NCBI RefSeq assembly: GCF_900683735.1
Contig: NZ_LR215979.1
Location: forward strand, 186,001 to 250,000
Origin: Fusobacterium ulcerans ATCC 49185
Lineage (GTDB): Bacteria > Fusobacteriota > Fusobacteriia > Fusobacteriales > Fusobacteriaceae
Direction: 5' to 3'
DNA length: 64,000 nucleotides
Both the position numbers and the translations under genes were made by a program. Positions 35,901 through 46,700 of the stretch are shown piece by piece; position 1 is the first letter of the stretch, and every line of letters starts with the position of its first letter. The notes under the pieces were generated by a model, which was not told where the DNA came from, did no database searches, and saw only the letters and a list, made by a program, of their open reading frames with translations.

Positions 35901-36936
35901 ATATAAATTAGATAATGTAAATAATAAAATATTATCTGATATTTCTAACAAAGCTTTTGTAGTAAATACTGTACTTAGTCAAGACCTAGATGAAAGAGAA
36001 GCTCAGTTAGATAATATTTATTCAAATAATGTGTACTCAGAAACAGTAAAAATGGCTATGGATACTTTGAGAATGAATGAAGATGCAGTATTATCATTAG
36101 GTGGAAAACCAGAGGAAGGAAGATGGACAGCTCAAGGTAAAATGTTGTTCAGCAGAACTGAGTATGACAGAACTGGAGTAATAAGAGATTTTGGTGTAGA
36201 AACAAAAACAGCAGGTCTTTTAGGAACATTGGAATATGGAATTTCTGAAAAGTCATCAGTAGGATTTGCTTTCTCAGGAAGTAAACAAGAACTTGATATG
36301 AAAAATGCAAGCGCAGATGGAGATGCTTTCTATTTTGGAGTATATGGAAAACAAGATGTAAATAATTTCAAATTAACAGCAGGATTAGGATATCAATTAG
36401 ATAAAATAGATGCTGATAATAATGTAATGGTTTCTACAGGAGATAAATATGATTCAAAAGCATTCAGTGGATATGCTCAAGGAAAATATATAATAAATGC
36501 TGGAAATGATGTAACAGTAGAACCAAAATTAAAATTAGCATTAACAAGATTGACTCAAGAATCTGCAAAAGACAAACACTTTGAAATGGAAAAAGTAGAA
36601 GCAACAACATTTGATACAGAAGTAGGAGTAGACCTAGTAAAAACTGTAAAACTAGAAAGTGGAAAAATGAATCTATTAGCAGGAATCAGCTATACAAGAA
36701 GTATGGGAGATACTGATAATAAATTTAAAGGAAACTTTGTTGGAACAGATGGAACTAAGGGAGAAAGATTTGATGTACTAGGAGGAAACTTAGGAGAAAA
36801 TACTCTAAAAATTAATATAGGAGCTGAAGTAGAAAAAGATAATGGATTCTTCTATAATGGTGGATTAAACTATAAGTTTGATAATGAAGACAGAGAAACA
36901 TTTGGAGCAACAATAGGTGCAGGATACAAATTCTAA
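32998..36936 (+). CDS. Type Va autotransporter, 1312 residues
   Basis: This is a large outer-membrane autotransporter. It starts with an extended signal region (EKSLKRCLKEKVSITTATVVGFLIAGTVAFG, about residues 9-39) shared in style with the giant adhesin at 40.7 kb. A Thr/Asn/Gly-rich beta-helix passenger (about 40-1035) repeats NNGTI- and NSGTI-type turns. The last 270 residues form a beta-barrel domain (from about RWTAQGKMLFSRTEYDRTGV) ending in the terminal aromatic GAGYKF, as required for outer-membrane insertion. GGGAGGA precedes the ATG. A surface adhesin or self-association role is likely, but no specific ligand can be read. Confidence 0.93.
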   Translation: MISNFNEVEKSLKRCLKEKVSITTATVVGFLIAGTVAFGREATVTKEYTNENFSTAITEKVMNNQYGLMLKDNTGFKGVIYEFKFGEEKPSAIERLITVSKGKTTLDKGTNLSTSEGMTLLNIVGEDKNGITEVISEATLINNNSSLEEENDRFWRPTVIVNSFQGNTSFTNSGTITKTGHPTYNCAVDLSAGKDYTTTFTNSGIINGLIKSDADNRQLGNIVINLKDNSKINGEFSFAGGGTRTINIDNNTDDLTINNTSDNETFVRTNNSDITLRGEIHSKGTTVELNNKDGISWDVTITAGSNILTNKGHIFGKIGIGVEDDYPDVGSGTGYNVREIRIINNGKITASSRGIYNGDRLKYNKTYIENAKDGEILVNHLEETAGWGKPYYYNTGIYSTSVPGTETPGKVINNGKVTIDLTKQQEELKGKYQSTNGDMYIEIHGLKLNEHTWGYNNGTILVNSFGGVGVVLSNGQENANNFKGKYGYFENNGTVEVNGDKGIGLQLITSGEINAAKEAINTKEGNIIVSGEGVTGVKVDGATTTFTNDGTITLKEGTTNGVGISVVRGTATNNGTIALGLGTENTSGNIAIANANGTAKNTGKIKITDKTAEELKGFDISTLFAGNYINSGMLVDKNGIAIEKENDAQISGDVNTGDINEAGNPESSIVIKDNTTISGSDTAIEVGSLNVTGTATIANGDDSAPVEIKGTTTNLDATGSLAIGGESKADLVITGGTVNGDKEGTAVTFENTESTLTLEGTSFNGNIGVNTDNGTLKTTGTDATVITGNVKAKELELAGTTAITGNIETKSMAVTAGETKIAGKITGATTINIGTTPVPVARMAFSLANNIATATDNVPKNATVTYSADSAIIGNAQSSSTFNNTFTGTTVTIAENGVLKAEVDNDGNNLFGNSKNVNVTGTGTVEYLTSNIDKQTVTLALGNNVNLANEINFTTNSDFYSYNNGTLTYKLDNVNNKILSDISNKAFVVNTVLSQDLDEREAQLDNIYSNNVYSETVKMAMDTLRMNEDAVLSLGGKPEEGRWTAQGKMLFSRTEYDRTGVIRDFGVETKTAGLLGTLEYGISEKSSVGFAFSGSKQELDMKNASADGDAFYFGVYGKQDVNNFKLTAGLGYQLDKIDADNNVMVSTGDKYDSKAFSGYAQGKYIINAGNDVTVEPKLKLALTRLTQESAKDKHFEMEKVEATTFDTEVGVDLVKTVKLESGKMNLLAGISYTRSMGDTDNKFKGNFVGTDGTKGERFDVLGGNLGENTLKINIGAEVEKDNGFFYNGGLNYKFDNEDRETFGATIGAGYKF

Positions 36937-36971
36937 TTATAAAAGTAAAGTTTTATCATAACTAAATCCCA

Positions 36972-37003
36972 GCAGCTGCAGGTAATTACTTACCTGCAGT
37001 TGT
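36972..37003 (+). terminator. Hairpin between the autotransporter and MORN lipoprotein genes
   Basis: CTGCAGGTAA pairs perfectly with TTACCTGCAG around TTAC, and the stem extends outward with wobble pairs. There is no strong T-run, so it may attenuate rather than end transcription. Confidence 0.6.
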
Positions 37004-37026
37004 ACTTTGCACAAAAGGAGATATAA

Positions 37027-37386
37027 ATGAAAAAAATATTAATATTAGTGGCAGCTCTATTAATAATAAGCTGTGGAAATAATTCCAAAGAAATAGACCT
37101 TTCTCTATTGGAAAATAAAAATGGAGTTTTCTATGAAAAGGGAGCTGAAAAGCCATTTACAGGAAAAGTAACAGTTAAATATCCAGATGGAAAAAAAATG
37201 ATGGAGAGCAGCTGGAAGAATGGAAAACAAGATGGAAAGCAGACTCAATATTATGAAGATGGAGCAATAAAAATAGAGGGAATATTTAAAGATGGAAAGG
37301 CAGATGGAACAATAAAAGTATATGATCCATCAGGGAAAATAATTCTTCAGGAAGATTGGAAAGATGGAGAGAGAGTAAATAAATAG
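37027..37386 (+). CDS. MORN-repeat lipoprotein (YwqK-like)
   Basis: The 119-residue lipoprotein has the signal MKKILILVAALLIISC (lipid-accepting C16). It then carries MORN/YwqK-type repeats: PFTGKVTVKYPDGKKMMESSWKNGKQDGKQTQYYEDGAIKIEGIFKDGKADGTIKVYDPSG. Such repeats occur widely in fusobacterial genomes and are of unclear function. AAAGGAG precedes the ATG. It is downstream of the autotransporter, separated by 90 bp and a hairpin, and may be partly co-transcribed with it. Confidence 0.85.
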   Translation: MKKILILVAALLIISCGNNSKEIDLSLLENKNGVFYEKGAEKPFTGKVTVKYPDGKKMMESSWKNGKQDGKQTQYYEDGAIKIEGIFKDGKADGTIKVYDPSGKIILQEDWKDGERVNK

Positions 37387-37489
37387 GAGCAGAGAAAAAT
37401 AGAAAATTTTCTAGCAAGAGAATAATAATAGTTTACTCTAAGAAATAGTAAAAATCAGAGCAACAAAAATATAGTAAAGCAATTAAAGC

Positions 37490-37516
37490 AAGAGGCAGGA
37501 ATTATTCCTGCCTCTT
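37490..37516. terminator. Strong bidirectional terminator
   Basis: AAGAGGCAGGAA pairs perfectly with TTCCTGCCTCTT around TTA, with a T-run after it. It separates the MORN gene from the convergent amide hydrolase gene. Confidence 0.9.
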
Positions 37517-37563
37517 TTGTTTTATAAATTAAAATATTTAAAAAATATTTTTTGTTTAAAAAA

Positions 37564-38667
37564 TTATTTTATATCTATTTCTGAAATACTTTCTTCAAAG
37601 CTTTTATCTAAAGGGAGTATCTGATATTTTGTCTTTGAAAAATCTATTTTTTTCAAATCTATCTTTCTTATTTGACTGTTAGACATAGTTTTATAGTAAA
37701 TTTCTTTATCATTTAAACTGCATACTGATGTCCATTGAGTTGCAGTTAAAAGATTATCAGGAATATCTTTTTTATATTCTGAAGGATATTCAGCTCCAAT
37801 AGGAATATCAAAATTATTTAAAATATGAAAAGCTTCTTGTATTCCTTCTAGGGAAGTATTTGCAGGTTTCATTGTATTTAAATAATAAAAAGCTCTGATG
37901 AATCTAGAAGGAGGTGTTACATCTCCTGGTAATCCTAAAGCTCCTGTTCCAGCTCCAAATGAAAATATTTTGTGATTGTTCATAGTATAATCTTTTGCAT
38001 TTCCTGAATAAAGATTGATATAATTATTTAAATTTTTTAAATGCCATTCATAATCAGGGGAATTTGTTAAAACTCCTATTTCATTATCATATATCTTAAC
38101 CTCTCCATTATTAATTATTTCAAGAACTATATTTTTACCAGAAGCATCTGCAATTCTCCAGTGTGCTGTAGGCAGAGGAAGACCATTTTTATCATTTCCT
38201 ATATTTACCACTTTAATTTTTTTTAATCCTTCTTTTACTTCATCAACAGTTGAAAAATTGGAAAGTATCCAGGTTACTAGCTGCATATCTGTTACAGATT
38301 CTTTTGAAATTTTTTCATTGTATTTTGTAAGGCTTCCATAATGTGGAAAATAAAAAAGTCCTGCATTGAGTCCAGCTTCATTGATACCTTCTCCAATAAA
38401 TAAATCTGAGATAATAGCAATTCCAACAAATCCATATTTTGCTTTCCATTTGTGTCCATTCATTTTTCCATCAGAAGTTAAAGATTGAAACTCTTTTTCT
38501 TTAGGTGATATGACGATCTTACTATTCAAATCTCCCTCTCCATACTCTATTGTTCTGGCTTGAATCATTTTATCATCATTAGTTTTTATAGTTATTCCTG
38601 TACAGGCATAAGAAAATGTAGAAATCAGCATAAAAATGATTCCAAACATTATGATACTTATTCTCAT
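37564..38667 (-). CDS. Exported Ntn-hydrolase of the choloylglycine hydrolase / penicillin V acylase family
   Basis: This 367-residue protein hydrolyses linear amides such as bile-salt or acyl-amino-acid conjugates. A signal peptide (MRISIIMFGIIFMLISTFSYA) ends directly before C22. Cleavage would therefore expose the N-terminal nucleophile Cys of the family (CTGITIKTNDDKMIQARTIEY), with the expected Arg at ART. The Asp that usually follows is Glu (RTIEY). Other family blocks are GINEAGLNAGLFYFP, the tetramer-loop region, and NSPDYEWHLKNLNNY. The signal peptide and length point to a periplasmic Gram-negative form. Substrate (bile salt, penicillin V or N-acyl lactone) cannot be told from sequence. 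Confidence 0.87.
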   Translation of the reverse strand: MRISIIMFGIIFMLISTFSYACTGITIKTNDDKMIQARTIEYGEGDLNSKIVISPKEKEFQSLTSDGKMNGHKWKAKYGFVGIAIISDLFIGEGINEAGLNAGLFYFPHYGSLTKYNEKISKESVTDMQLVTWILSNFSTVDEVKEGLKKIKVVNIGNDKNGLPLPTAHWRIADASGKNIVLEIINNGEVKIYDNEIGVLTNSPDYEWHLKNLNNYINLYSGNAKDYTMNNHKIFSFGAGTGALGLPGDVTPPSRFIRAFYYLNTMKPANTSLEGIQEAFHILNNFDIPIGAEYPSEYKKDIPDNLLTATQWTSVCSLNDKEIYYKTMSNSQIRKIDLKKIDFSKTKYQILPLDKSFEESISEIDIK

Positions 38668-39583
38668 GATTTCCTCCTTAAATATTTATGATTTTTATGA
38701 GTTGAATATATAAAATAATATATTTATTATATCATCTTTTTATTTCTAAAAAAAGGCATACTTTAAATGATTTTTATTATAAAATGAATATTTTGTTTTA
38801 ACATTCTAAATTTATTTTAATTTTTTTCTATTCTTTTTTATATTCTCATATATTTCACAATTTCTGATATGTAATAAAATGCTAGAATATTTTCTTTTTG
38901 TTATCTATAAAATATCTTTTTAGTAAGTTTAGGCTTATCATATAAAAATTTTCTAGAAACTTTTTTATAAAATTTACTTAAAAAATTACTATATTCAACT
39001 TAAAAATTTGAGTTTGTTTTTACCAAATGTATAGTACTAAGCAGATTTTATTAAAACCTGAAATTGAAAAAATAAAATTAAATAAATTTATTAGGTTTTA
39101 ATAAAAAATATATTGAATACAATCGAATTTATTTTATCAAGCATAAAAAATACAAATTTATTGTGTTGTAAAAGTGTAAATTGCGTGATATTATCTGTTG
39201 TATTTTACAAATATATAAAAAACAAATATAAAAATATACTTTTTATATTGATAAAATTTTATAGAATTATAGAAAATAATCGATTTTTTATATGCTGATG
39301 TAATATGTCTTGTTTGAAAAAATAAGAACTAATTTTCTAAAAAGTATTCTCTAAAAAAGACAACAAAATATTTGATAATAACCTATAACATTATAAATAT
39401 ATAAGCTGTAACAAACTATTTATTACAGATAAAAATATAAAAAAAATATACATAAAATAGAACTTAAAAATTAGGATTTACCTGTATTATTAAAAACTGT
39501 AATATGCAGTATAATAATAATATTAAAACTTTAAAAGTTTCATTTTGAAAATAAGTTTTATTTTATGATCTGGGAGGAAAATT
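38668..39583. other. 916-bp AT-rich gap upstream of the adhesin operon
   Basis: No supported gene is seen; a 61-codon frame at 39113 looks random. A 14-bp perfect inverted repeat is annotated separately. The gap probably holds the adhesin-operon promoter and leader, but no clear promoter hexamers stand out. Confidence 0.5.
39046..39106. repeat. 14-bp perfect inverted repeat with 33-bp loop
   Basis: TTTTATTAAAACCT (39046-39059) and AGGTTTTAATAAAA (39093-39106) are exact inverted copies. No gene lies within. It may be a regulator site, an RNA hairpin in the leader or the remains of a small mobile element. Confidence 0.75.
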
Positions 39584-40084
39584 TTGAAAGAAAAAATTAA
39601 AGTTGCAGTTCCTGAGTTCGTATTAAAGACTTTAAAGGAGGATCAAAAACATTTTGATATCACTAAAGAGAAACTTTGTAATGAAATTTTGTTGAAATTC
39701 TCAAGAGAAAATTTAAATTGTTATTGCGATATTCAGTTTAACAAAAATGAGTATCTCCAATTTAATTTAAATAAGACAAACAAAATTTATTATGAAGAAT
39801 TAAGTAAAAAAATAAATGGAAAAAATGATTCTGAAAAAATTAGAAAAATATTTTCTGAATATGCTATTCTTCAACCATTTGTCAGAGAGGCTATTTTATT
39901 TCGAGAAAATATTATATGTATAAATTCTTTTGAAAAAAGTAAAAGGAGTTTAAAAGTATGTACAAATGGTGAAATATATGAAGGGAAAGTAGAAAAAATA
40001 TTTATAGATGAAGTGAAAGGATATTTAATGGCAACAATAAATAAATCTAGTCATTATATTAGTGAAATAAAAATTTTAAATTAA
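39584..40084 (+). CDS. RHH/WYL-like regulator at the head of the adhesin operon
   Basis: The 166-residue protein starts at TTG (39584), supported by GGGAGGA just upstream. Its N-terminus (KIKVAVPEFVLKTLKEDQKHFDITKEKLCNEILLKFSRE) fits a ribbon-helix-helix DNA-binding fold. The C-terminal half (LQPFVREAILFRENIICINSFEKSKRSLKVCTNGEIYEGKVEKI, ending in YISEIKIL) resembles a WYL-type sensor domain, although the W-Y-L triad itself is not clear. It is 32 bp upstream of the next gene and probably regulates the adhesin operon. The WYL assignment is tentative. Confidence 0.7.
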   Translation: MKEKIKVAVPEFVLKTLKEDQKHFDITKEKLCNEILLKFSRENLNCYCDIQFNKNEYLQFNLNKTNKIYYEELSKKINGKNDSEKIRKIFSEYAILQPFVREAILFRENIICINSFEKSKRSLKVCTNGEIYEGKVEKIFIDEVKGYLMATINKSSHYISEIKILN

Positions 40085-40116
40085 AGATATTTAAGAATGA
40101 AACAAAGGGAGGATTT

Positions 40117-40698
40117 ATGAGAAAAATAATGATAGGAGTTTTTCTTTTATCTAGTTTAGGATCTGTTCTTTATTCACAGGAAATAAATGAAAAAGAAGGG
40201 ATGAAAGTTTTAGAACAGATAAGAAAAGAAATTCAAGCTGAGGAAAAGGCTAAACAAAAAGCTATTGAGGAAGCTGAAAAAGCAAAAAAAGAAGAAGAGA
40301 AAGCAAGAATAGTAGAAGAAAAAAACAAAGAGAAAAAGGGGAAAAAAATAATTGAAGAAATAAAAAGAGATATGAATGAATCTCTTGAAGAGAAGGTATT
40401 CAGAAGTGAAAATAGTCCTGAAGCTAGAATAGCGGCAGCTGGAGCAGCTTTTGAAATAGGAAAAGAGAGAATAGCATTTTTAAAAGTTGAAGAAGAGGAA
40501 ATTATAAAACTTGAAGAATCTTTGGGGATAGAAGCTAATGAAAATAGGATATTTTTAGGACAAAAATTTGATGAAGTATATGACAAATTTAATTCAAATA
40601 ATAATGAAATTGAATTACTTTTATTAGAGAATGAAAAGTTAAAAGAATATTTAACTAGATTAGACAAAATGGAACAAAAAGTAAAAGCAGGAAACTAA
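40117..40698 (+). CDS. Exported coiled-coil protein in the adhesin operon
   Basis: This 193-residue protein has a signal peptide (MRKIMIGVFLLSSLGSVLYS) and a highly charged helix rich in KAxEEAEKAKKEEEKARIVEEKNKEKKGKKIIEEIKRDM (residues 30-90). A second helical domain follows (ESPEARIAAAGAAFEIGKERIAFLKVEEEEI, spelled SENSPEARIAAAG at its start, through LLLLENEKLKEYLTRLDKMEQKVKAGN). It lies 14 bp upstream of the giant autotransporter. Small exported proteins also precede RadD in F. nucleatum operons, so a role in adhesin transport or display is plausible. I do not recognise a named family. Confidence 0.75.
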   Translation: MRKIMIGVFLLSSLGSVLYSQEINEKEGMKVLEQIRKEIQAEEKAKQKAIEEAEKAKKEEEKARIVEEKNKEKKGKKIIEEIKRDMNESLEEKVFRSENSPEARIAAAGAAFEIGKERIAFLKVEEEEIIKLEESLGIEANENRIFLGQKFDEVYDKFNSNNNEIELLLLENEKLKEYLTRLDKMEQKVKAGN

Positions 40699-40712
40699 AG
40701 GGGAGAAGATGT

Positions 40713-43700
40713 ATGAGAAAAAATGATATTGAAAAATCTTTAAAAAGATTTTTAAAAAGAAAAGTTAGTTATTCTCTTTCACTTTTGATAGCCTTCATGA
40801 TAACAGGAGGAATATCTTTTGGTGAAGGAATAACAGCAGAGGAGATACAGGAAACTAGAGGAGATCTTTTAACTAGAATACAAACAGAGCGTGAAGAAAT
40901 AAAAAGAAAAATAGCAGAAAATGAAAGACTTATAAAAGAATATAATTCAGACTTTGTAGAACTTGTAAGAAAGGGAGATTTTTATTCTAAACCTCTAATT
41001 CCAAGTACACAAGTTTTTTTTAGTTATCAATATTTAGATAATGGAAAAATGAAAGATAGAACAGAGAAAGAATTTAAAGAAACTATAGATGCTGTTAATA
41101 AACATTATGGAATAACAAGTGGAGAAAGTTTATTAAAATCTACAGGAAATGTTGGAAAAGATAAAGTGATGGCTGGAAATGGGGTAGTAGTTGATAATGA
41201 AGTATTTAGAGAAACAATAGAAGTTGGAGCTAATATTAAACCTGTTGAACCTGAACTTCCTTCAATTAATCCAAATGTATCAGTAAATGTGTCAGCACCA
41301 GTGGTAAGTCTTGGAGCATTACCTGGAACAGTAAGTCCTACAATGCCGTCAATATCAACAGTAACAGCACCAGTGGTAGCACCACCAACAGCACCAGGAA
41401 ATTTAAGTGTAAATGTATCAACTCCATTAGCAGTTGATAAAATAACAGTAACACCACCATCAATACCAACAATAGCAGCACCTGCAGAAAAAAGGATAGA
41501 AGTAAATACACCAACAGCACCAGGAGGATTTGAACCAACTACAGTAACAGCACCAACAGCACCAGAAACTCCAACTGTAATAATACCTGATATACCTGAT
41601 ATGATAATAGGTTCTAGTACAACAGGAACTGGAGATAATGCTTGGTACTGGAAATCTGATGGAGATCTAGGGCCAATCAATCAAATTAACTTAACAGGAG
41701 GAACTTTCTCTGCAAGGAGTGCTTCATCTATAGATAATATTTATATTACTAACTATGCAGGAACAACAACTACTACTAATGGAACAACAAATTATACTTC
41801 AGATGCTGGAGATACAAGAGATGTGGTAAATGGAACAGCAACTTCAAGTGTAGGATTTTATAAGTGGTGTGGTGCACCTATTATAAGAATGGGAAGTGCA
41901 GTTACTATAAACTGGGAAGGAGCTGGCTCAAACAGAAGGGCCTTATTAAAAAATGATGTTCATGGAGATAATGCTACAGCATTAAATACTCTAAAAAACG
42001 GAAGTTCAGCTCAAACAATAACAACTGCTGAATATAACTATATTGCAAGTAATATTTATCCATATCATAACCATACTAATGCTGGAAATACTGATGGTAA
42101 TGGTTCGCTTACAGCAACTAAAATTATGTATGGAGCTAACTATGGAACATGGAACTTATCAGGAGATTATATCAATGGTTATGAAGCTGATGGACATGCT
42201 GATTCTTCTAATAACCGTGCTACTGTTTTTCAGAATTATGGAACAATTCAAACATTAGCAAATAGTTCAAGAATTGCTTTGCTAGCCTATGGAAGTGAGA
42301 ATAGTGGCTATCGTACTTTTACAAGTGTAAACTCAGGAACTATGATAATTAATGGAAAGACAAGTGCTATATTTGCTCCTAATAGATCAGGAACAAATCA
42401 TGAAATAAATTTTTTGAATTATGGAAAATTAGTAATTAATGGAGGAAATAATGTAGGATTATACATTAATGGATCTTCAGATGGTGGATCAACTTTATTT
42501 ATGGATAAACCTTTAGAAATATATGGTGATAATAATATAGGAGCTTATTTTCTTACAAGTGGTTTTAACCTTAATGGAACTAATAGTGAGCTGAAAATAA
42601 ATATTGGAGTAAGCGATACAAATGTTACTAATATTGGTCAAAGTACAATAGGAACAGGAAATAACACTATATTAGGACAAGTTTCTGCTTTAATAGAGGG
42701 AAATGTTGGTATTTCTTCTAAATTTGCAAAAGCATTAAAAAACCATGAGATAAAAATAGGAACAGAAACTAAATCTAATATTGGATTTTATGGTGGACAT
42801 ACAACTGGAATTTTTTCTCTTGGAACAGGAAATATTACAATCTATGGTGGAAAGAGTAATATAGGAATATATACTGATAAGGGAGACATAACATCATCTG
42901 GAGATATAACATTGTCAGGTGGTATAGGAAATATGGCTGTTTATTCTACAGCAGCTGGAAAAACTGTTCAAGTAAATAAAATAAATACTGCAGATATAGA
43001 AGATTCAGTAGTTGTTTATGGGGAAAATGGAGCTAAAATTATAGCAAAGGAATTAAATGTAGTTTCAAAGATAGGAGATAATCCTACAGCTGCAGATAAG
43101 AACGATACAGGAGCTGCCTTTGCAAAAGGAGCAGGAACAACTATCACAATAACTAGAGTATCACCTGCTATTGAAGCCAATATAAATATAACTGGGGCAA
43201 AGTTAACTGATGCAGACAGATATGTTGGATTTGGATTAATGGCAGCAGAAGGTGGAGTTATTAATGCTAAAAATAACTATATAAAAGTAACTGATGGTTC
43301 AACAGCAGCAGCCTCTATAGGAACAAACTCTAATATAGATTTATCAGGAGGGACAGTAGAATTCAATGGTTCAGGATATGCTGTTTATTCAGATGGAGTA
43401 GGAAAAATAAATTTAAGTAATTCTAATATTATTCTAAAAGGAAAATCTACAGCATTTGATCTTACCCTTGGAGCAACCTCTCCAATCACATTAGATTCAA
43501 ATTCAAGAATACATGTAGAATCTAATGATGTTGTTGTATTTAATTTAAAAAATGCAACAGGATTAAATACAAATAATTTGGAGGCTAGTATAACCACAGC
43601 TCTTGGATCAGCTTTGGGAGGAACAAGTCTTTCATCTCTTATAGTTGCAGGAGAGGGAATTGATAAATATAAAACTGCAGCTGTTGATGGTGGAACAATT

Positions 43701-46700
43701 ATTATTGGAAATTTAGATAAAACTGGAATAGGGGCAGCTGGTGAAACTCAAGAACAGAAAGATGGGAATTTCTACTATAATAGATTCTTGGGGCAAAGAC
43801 TTGTAGCCACAGCTACAAACAGTACTGTTTCTGCAGTTCTTAATAATACTCAGGCTTCTAAATTTAATAATCAAGTAGTTGGATTAGAAATGAATTCAAG
43901 TAAATTAGCTGCTTCTAATGCAGAAGCAGGAATAAATTTAGTTAATTCAACTATTATAGCTGATAGAGATGGAGCAGGTGCAGGAGCAATAGGAGCTTTT
44001 ATAAACTATGGAGTTGTAAATATAGATGGAACTAGCTTGATAAAAGTTGAAAAAGAAAATAATACAGTAAATGATAAGGCAGTAGGTATTTATGCAGTAA
44101 ATGGAAGCAAAGTTTCCAATAATGGGGATATTGAAGTAGGAGGAAAAGAATCTATTGGAATTCTTGGAATGGCATATAGAGAAACTGTTGATGGAACAGT
44201 AGTAGTAGCTGAATATGGCTCATCAGCACAAGATCAGGGGAAAATTGATATAACTAATAGTAAAAATATAACACTTGATGGAGAGGGAAGTATTGGTATA
44301 TATGCATATAATAATAATCCTTCTGGAACAAATGCAGATGCAAATGTAAGCAATACAGCAAATATAACAGTTGGAAATTCAGGAGATTCTGCAGCTATAG
44401 GTATATATGGAAAAAAAGCTAAAATTTCAAATACTGGTAATATAACAGTAGGAAATGGTGGAGTAGCTATATATGCAACTAAAAAAAGTGAAATAACAAA
44501 TCTTGGGACTTTAAATCTTAGTTCAAATGGAATAGGAGTTATAATTGATGGAACATCAACTATTGCAACTACAGTTACTAATATTGTTTTAAACAGTGTT
44601 GGAGAAGCAGATACTAGTGGGAAAACTGGTATCTTCTATAAAGGGGATTCAGGGACAGAAAGTAAAACTATAGGTGTAGCAGTAAATGCTTCGGCTCTTG
44701 ATAAAGGAACTGCTATATATGTTGAAAATATGAATGTCACTTCTTCTGGAACTTTAAATGTAGGTAAAGAAGGGGTAGGTATTTTTGTAAAAGGAAATTC
44801 AACTCAGACAGGTACAAATACAGGAAATATTGATCTTACATCTGGAAAAACAGGTGCAGTAGGTATGTATACAAAAACTGCCAATATTCTTAATGGTACA
44901 GGTGGGGTTATAAATGTAAACGATGTTTCTCAAATAGGGATGTATGCAGAAGGAGCAGGTAGTAAAGCAACAAATAAAGGAAAAATAAATCTAAATGTAG
45001 ATAAAACAATAGGTATCTATGTAAAATCAGGTGCTGTTACAGAGCTTGATGTAGGAAATACTATAGTATTTAATGGAAAATCAAGTGTAGGAGTTTTTGC
45101 TGAAAATGCAGCAGTAAAGTTTAAAGATAATTTGACTTTTAAAAATAATAATGAAAATAAAAATATCTATATTTATGGTAAAGGTACAACAGTTGGAATA
45201 GAAGCAGGTAAAGTAGTAACAGTAGATGGTGGAACTTTAACAACAACAGGAAATAAGACTGTAGGAATTTATCTTCAAAATGAAGGTACTGGAAGTACAT
45301 TTACAAGTAATACAACAGGGCAATTAAATGTTGTAAATGGAGCAATAGGTATTTACTCAAAGGGGAATAATACTTTAAATGTAAATGCAAATGTAACAGC
45401 AGCAGGAGAAAAAACTACAGGAGTGTTTATTGAAGATGGATCAACTATAGCGGGAACTGTAACTATCGTAGGGGCATCAGGAGTAGGAGCAGTAGGAGTA
45501 TATGGAAGCGGAGGAGCTGTAACAATAGGTGCAGGAGAACTAGCTCTTAATACAAATACAGATGAAGGAACAGGAATGTATCTTACTGATGGAGCTTATG
45601 CATCAGGAGGAAAAATCACTGTAAATAATACAGCAGCAGCTGAGAACATAGGAGTATACTACAGTAAGGGAACAGCTTTAAAAACTATAACAAATGAATC
45701 TGAAATTGAGCTTGCAGGAAATAAAAGTATAGGAATATATGCAGCAGATGGAATAAATCTTGTAAATACTAAAAATATAACATCTACAGGATTAAATAAT
45801 AATATAGCTTCATATGTAGGAGAAAACTCAGCACTGACTTCAAATGGAGACATAACTATGACAGGAACAGACAACATAGGTATATATACAGGAAAAGGAA
45901 GTGGAGTAAATAATGGAACTATTAATTTAATTGGGGCTACAGGAATATCATCAGCAGGAATGGTAGCTAAAACTGATACAGCATCAGATACAGCTTCTGT
46001 AGAAAATAAGAATACAATAACTGTAGGAAATAATCTTGGAATGTATATAAAAGGTGATGGAGCAAGTTCAGGAAAAAATACAGGAAGTATAGTTGCTACA
46101 GGAGGAACAGGAGTATATGTAGATGGTGGAGGAAACAGCTTTGATGGAACAGGAGGAAGTATCACATCAAATGCAGTAGGAATCTATCTAAAAGATACAG
46201 ATGCTTATAAAATTACTGCTGGAACTTTGAATATAGGTTCAGGAGGAGTAGGAGTATTTGGAGAGAATGCTAAGATAGACTTTGCAGTAAATGTTGTAGG
46301 AACAGGAGCAGTAGGAGTTGCAGCTAAAAGAGGAACAGTAATATCAGGAAATATAACAACAGGACAGGGTTCTGTAGGGGCATATGTATTAGATAATACA
46401 GTATCATTTAATGGTGTTGATATAACAACAGGTACAAATTCAACAAATAGTTCAATTGGAATTCTTTTAAACAGTGCAGTAGGGACATATACAATGAGTA
46501 ATGTAACTGTAAGTGCTCAAGATGGAGTAGGAATTTATTTAGATGGAACTACCCCAGGAATAAATCTTACTCATAATGGAACTATAAATACAACAGGTGG
46601 AATAGGAATCTATGTAGATGCTGGAACTACTCTTACAACTGGAATAAGTGAATTCAATATAAATGGGGGAACAGGAGTATATATAGATGGAGGAACTGCT

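Noticed and set aside
39113-39298. 61-codon frame in the gap before the adhesin operon
   Set aside because: No ribosome site, AT-driven composition and no recognisable pattern.
41105-41680. Minus-strand frame of 191 codons opposite the Pro/Thr-rich part of the giant autotransporter
   Set aside because: Low-complexity antisense of a repetitive coding region; no start signal or family match. Similar frames at 45659-46165 and 47165-47647 were rejected for the same reason.
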